A stretch of 5,667 nucleotides of DNA. Origin: Chloroflexota bacterium. Its GTDB lineage: Bacteria > Chloroflexota > Dehalococcoidia > Lucifugimonadales > JADFKI01. Position numbers and translations under genes: made by a program. The DNA lies in the NCBI GenBank assembly GCA_009838595.1, contig VXRI01000188.1:1-5667 (forward strand). Direction: 5' to 3'. Position 1 is the stretch's first letter. Each line of letters opens with the position of its first letter. Shown in pieces: positions 3,307 to 5,667 of this stretch. The notes under the pieces are model-generated. The model was not told the DNA's origin. It was given only the letters and a program-made list of their open reading frames with translations, and ran no database searches.

Positions 3307-5565
3307 ATGGCTCTAACTCGAAGACAATTCCTGACTCTAGCCGGCGGTTCGGCGGCGGGCGCTATCCTGTTTCAGGCGTGCGGCGTACCGGAAGACGAAC
3401 TGCTGGTGCAGGCGCCGGTGGAAATGCCGGAAGACCTCGTTACCGGGCGCGACAACTGGTATGCAACGATATGTCGCCAATCCGGGGCGAGCGAAGGCAT
3501 CGTCGTACGTGTGATGGAAGGGCGCGCGAAAAAGGTTGAAGGGAATGTCGATTATCCGGTAAACCGCGGAGCGCATAGCGCGCGCAGCGAAGCCGGCTTA
3601 CAGGCGCTGTATCACCCGGACAGAATCCGCGGGCCTATGGTGCGCTCCGGTGCTCGCGGCGCAAAGCAGTTCCGCGAAATTAGCTGGGAAGACGCCGTCA
3701 GCCGCCTGACGCTGCAATTGCAGAACATCAGCGACGCAGGGCAGCAATCCTCCGTCGTGCTTGCTACCGACCCGATAAACTCGCACATGGCGTTGGTCGT
3801 GGACTCATTCGCATCGGCTTACGGCGCGCGGCGTATGACATACGAACCGCTTGAGCGCACGACTGTCGGCGCAGCAATGAAGCAAGTCTTCGCGCAGGAC
3901 ACTATGCCTGACCTTGATATAGCGCATGCTGGCGCAATTCTGTCGTTCGGCGCGGACTTTCTTAACACTTGGGGATCCCCGGTGCGCTACGGTCGCGGCT
4001 ACGGCGAATTCCGCGACGACGAACACGAACGCGGCACATTCATTCAGGTCGATTCGCGCTTTTCAATGAGCGCGGCGAATGCGGACACATGGGTGTATGT
4101 CAAGCCTGGCATGGAAGGCGTGCTCGCGTTGAGCATCGCGCAGTCCATCATCGCGCAAGGGCTTGCGGACGAAGACGCCGCAGCAGCGCTGACATCGGCT
4201 ATCGACATCAACGCGTACTCTCCGGATGCTGTCGCGGCAAGCACGGGCGTCAGCGCCGAGAAGATACAGCAGGTTGCCCACGACTTCGCAGAGCACCGCC
4301 CGGCAATAGCGTTCGGCGGCGGCTCGGCAGCGGCGCACACGAACGGATTGTTCAACCTCGCGGCGATATACTCGCTGAACTACCTAGTGGGCAGCGTGAA
4401 CCACGAAGGCGGCATCGTCTTCAATCCCGCCTCGGCGATAGACGGCGTTCCTGCCGCGAAGAGCGGCACGCCGTTCTCCGAGTGGCATCGCCTCGCAGAC
4501 GAGATGTCGCGCGGCGAGATACAGATGTTGATGGTGCGCGGCGCAGACCCTGTTTACGGGCTGCCGGACGCTGTCGGCTTCGAGAACGCCTTGTACGATG
4601 TTCCATTCATCGTGAGCTTCTCCGATATGATGGACGACACGACCGCCATCGCGGACCTCGTACTGCCGCAGCACAACTATCTCGAAGACTGGGGCAGTGA
4701 TGTCCCGGATCCGGCGCCGGGCTACCAAGTCATCGGCTTCCAGCAACCTGTTGTCAGACCGTTCTTCGAGGCGCGCGGGGAACAGCTCGGCACGCGCAAC
4801 TTTGCGGATGTGCTGATTGCAACCGCGCAGGGCATCGGTCTTGATCTTGGACTGCCGGGTGAGACATACCGCGAAATACTGCAAGACGGCGCGATGCAAC
4901 TCTGGCAATCCGGCAGCGGGTCGGTGAGAGCGGGGAGTTTCTACGCATTCTGGAACGGCGTGCTTCAGCGCGGCGGCTGGTGGGACACATCGGCAACCTC
5001 GAACGACAGCGCCCCCACACCCGCGCCTTTGGCAGCGCCAACCGAGCCATCGTTCACGGCGGGCGAGTTCCACCTCATTCCGTTCGAGACAACGGGACTT
5101 GGGGACGGACGCGGCGCGGCGCTGCCCTGGATGCAGGCAACGCCCGACCCAATTTCGACCGCGGTCTGGCGCACTTGGGTTGAGATAAACCACAGGGTCG
5201 CCGAAGAGCGAGACATCAGCGAGGGGGATGTCATCAGCCTGTCTTCGGATTACGGGCGCATAGAGGCGCTGGCGTACCCTAGCCCAGCTGTGCCGCCGGA
5301 TACGGTTTGCGTGCCGGTAGGCGGCGGCCATGCCTCCGGCGGCCGCTACTCAGAACGGCGCGGCGCGAATGTGTATTCGATACTCGCGCCGAACATAGAC
5401 GGCGAGACCGGCGCGCTCGCATGGGCGTCCACGAAGGTTAACATCGCGAAGACGGGCGAATGGGTTCGCCTGCCGAAGTTCGAGAACACGGTGCCGGACT
5501 TCCCGCGAGACGAACATCACCACATAATCAAGCTGACGCCGATTGACGGGAGTGAGCGCCATTAA
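3307..5565 (+). CDS. actB: Molybdopterin-oxidoreductase-like ActB1 subunit lacking Fe-S ligands
   Basis: This 752-residue protein has the architecture of the Mo-bisPGD oxidoreductase family. It has an N-terminal small domain (about 50-100) with VEGNVDYPVNRG, central family motifs such as LSFGADFLNTWGSPVRYGRG (about 211-230), VRGADPVYGLPDA (about 409) and ADLVLPQHNYLEDWG (about 450), and a C-terminal substrate-cofactor-type domain (about 600-730) with VPVGGGHASGGRY. The start shows a Tat signal, TRRQFLTLAGG, and a plausible lipobox FQAC with Cys25. The [4Fe-4S] motif CX2CX3CX27C keeps its exact spacing but reads Cys56, Ser59, Glu63, Ser91. Only Cys25, Cys56 and one near residue 664 exist, so neither the cluster nor a cysteine Mo ligand is possible. 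This matches the cofactor-free B1 part of ACIII ActB (or QrcB). There is no C-terminal ferredoxin-like B2 domain. The role is inferred to be a structural scaffold holding ActA and a B2 protein. Its ribosome-binding site is weak (GAG five bases upstream). Confidence 0.85.
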   Translation: MALTRRQFLTLAGGSAAGAILFQACGVPEDELLVQAPVEMPEDLVTGRDNWYATICRQSGASEGIVVRVMEGRAKKVEGNVDYPVNRGAHSARSEAGLQALYHPDRIRGPMVRSGARGAKQFREISWEDAVSRLTLQLQNISDAGQQSSVVLATDPINSHMALVVDSFASAYGARRMTYEPLERTTVGAAMKQVFAQDTMPDLDIAHAGAILSFGADFLNTWGSPVRYGRGYGEFRDDEHERGTFIQVDSRFSMSAANADTWVYVKPGMEGVLALSIAQSIIAQGLADEDAAAALTSAIDINAYSPDAVAASTGVSAEKIQQVAHDFAEHRPAIAFGGGSAAAHTNGLFNLAAIYSLNYLVGSVNHEGGIVFNPASAIDGVPAAKSGTPFSEWHRLADEMSRGEIQMLMVRGADPVYGLPDAVGFENALYDVPFIVSFSDMMDDTTAIADLVLPQHNYLEDWGSDVPDPAPGYQVIGFQQPVVRPFFEARGEQLGTRNFADVLIATAQGIGLDLGLPGETYREILQDGAMQLWQSGSGSVRAGSFYAFWNGVLQRGGWWDTSATSNDSAPTPAPLAAPTEPSFTAGEFHLIPFETTGLGDGRGAALPWMQATPDPISTAVWRTWVEINHRVAEERDISEGDVISLSSDYGRIEALAYPSPAVPPDTVCVPVGGGHASGGRYSERRGANVYSILAPNIDGETGALAWASTKVNIAKTGEWVRLPKFENTVPDFPRDEHHHIIKLTPIDGSERH

Positions 5566-5577
5566 AGGTATTTGAGA

Positions 5578-5607
5578 ATGAAAATGAAGGTTTTGAATCT
5601 TCAATGA
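5578..5607 (+). CDS. Possible nine-codon mini-ORF before the next gene
   Basis: ATG at 5578 opens a nine-codon frame (MKMKVLNLQ) ending in TGA at 5605-5607. It has a good AAAGG (5564-5568) nine bases upstream, which overlaps the stop region of the actB-like gene. Its stop overlaps the ATG at 5604 as ATGA, the classic arrangement for translational coupling. It may be a leader that feeds ribosomes to the next gene, or simply chance. Nothing about the peptide itself suggests a function. Confidence 0.3.
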   Translation: MKMKVLNLQ

Positions 5608-5667
5608 TGATTAGCAGAATCAACATACTGGTGGCTATCGCTGTCGCCGTTTCGGTTTCTCTTGTAT
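5604..5667 (+). CDS. Partial gene, N-terminus of an exported or membrane protein
   Basis: From ATG 5604 (or ATG 5607) the frame stays open to the end of the window and encodes MMISRINILVAIAVAVSVSLV, a short basic head followed by a continuous hydrophobic stretch. This fits a signal peptide or first membrane helix. It is on the same strand, 38 bases after the actB-like stop, and so probably belongs to the same operon. Gene order in ACIII or Qrc clusters would predict a ferredoxin-like B2 or an NrfD-like membrane subunit next. A hydrophobic N-terminus argues against a plain ferredoxin, but 21 residues are too few to name the product. GAAGG (5586-5590) lies 13 bases before ATG 5604, which is long for a ribosome-binding site. 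Confidence 0.5.
   Translation, partial: MMISRINILVAIAVAVSVSLV

Noticed and set aside
3969..4700. 243-codon plus-strand frame inside the actB-like gene
   Set aside because: The translation is an arginine-rich, low-complexity string with no domain; it is an out-of-frame reading of the real gene.
4384..5331. 315-codon open frame on the minus strand opposite the actB-like gene
   Set aside because: It lies entirely antisense to a gene with clear family motifs, and its translation is rich in Arg, Ala and His with no recognisable motif, typical of a shadow frame in GC-rich DNA.
3307..5565. Active molybdenum oxidoreductase such as polysulfide, nitrate or formate enzyme
   Set aside because: Three of the four cluster cysteines are replaced and no cysteine is available as a metal ligand; pairing with a pentaheme ActA-type cytochrome fits ACIII or Qrc instead.

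Overview
The window looks like a chromosomal segment of an aerobic or facultatively respiring bacterium. Coding regions are GC-rich with a strong preference for G/C at third codon positions, and the intergenic stretches are more AT-rich. The respiratory genes are of the alternative complex III (ACIII)/CISM type. Their style, together with the intergenic ATCCTG-type repeats, would suit a Chloroflexota (SAR202/Dehalococcoidia-like) or sponge-symbiont-like genome. This is an impression from gene content, not a demonstrated taxonomy. No rRNA, tRNA, CRISPR array, transposase or phage gene is visible.

Layout. Bases 1-142 are non-coding and carry two adjacent hairpins downstream of a minus-strand gene. 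Bases 143-1051 (minus) encode a CcdA-type membrane thiol-electron transporter used in cytochrome c maturation. Bases 1052-1379 are a gene-free, probably regulatory stretch. Bases 1380-2003 (plus) encode an unrecognised soluble 207-residue protein. Bases 2004-2310 hold GC hairpins, short ATCCTG repeats, and a good sigma70-like promoter whose -10 region is overlapped by a CRP/FNR-type palindrome. That promoter leads into an apparent operon: a 96-residue two-helix membrane protein (2311-2601), a membrane-anchored pentaheme cytochrome c of the ActA type (2679-3287), a molybdopterin-oxidoreductase-like protein of the ActB1 type (3307-5565), and the first codons of another membrane or exported protein running off the end (about 5604 onward).

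How the genes work together. The ActA and ActB1 proteins are the periplasmic electron-transfer core of a membrane quinol-oxidising complex, either ACIII or its relative Qrc. ActB1 has the fold-level hallmarks of the molybdopterin family but has lost three of the four N-terminal [4Fe-4S] cysteines and has only three cysteines in 752 residues. It is therefore probably a cofactor-free scaffold, as known for ActB1 and QrcB. The ferredoxin-like B2 part, often fused to it in ACIII, is not fused here. CcdA would supply reductant for attaching haem to the five CXXCH motifs of the cytochrome, which gives a functional link between the two halves of the window.
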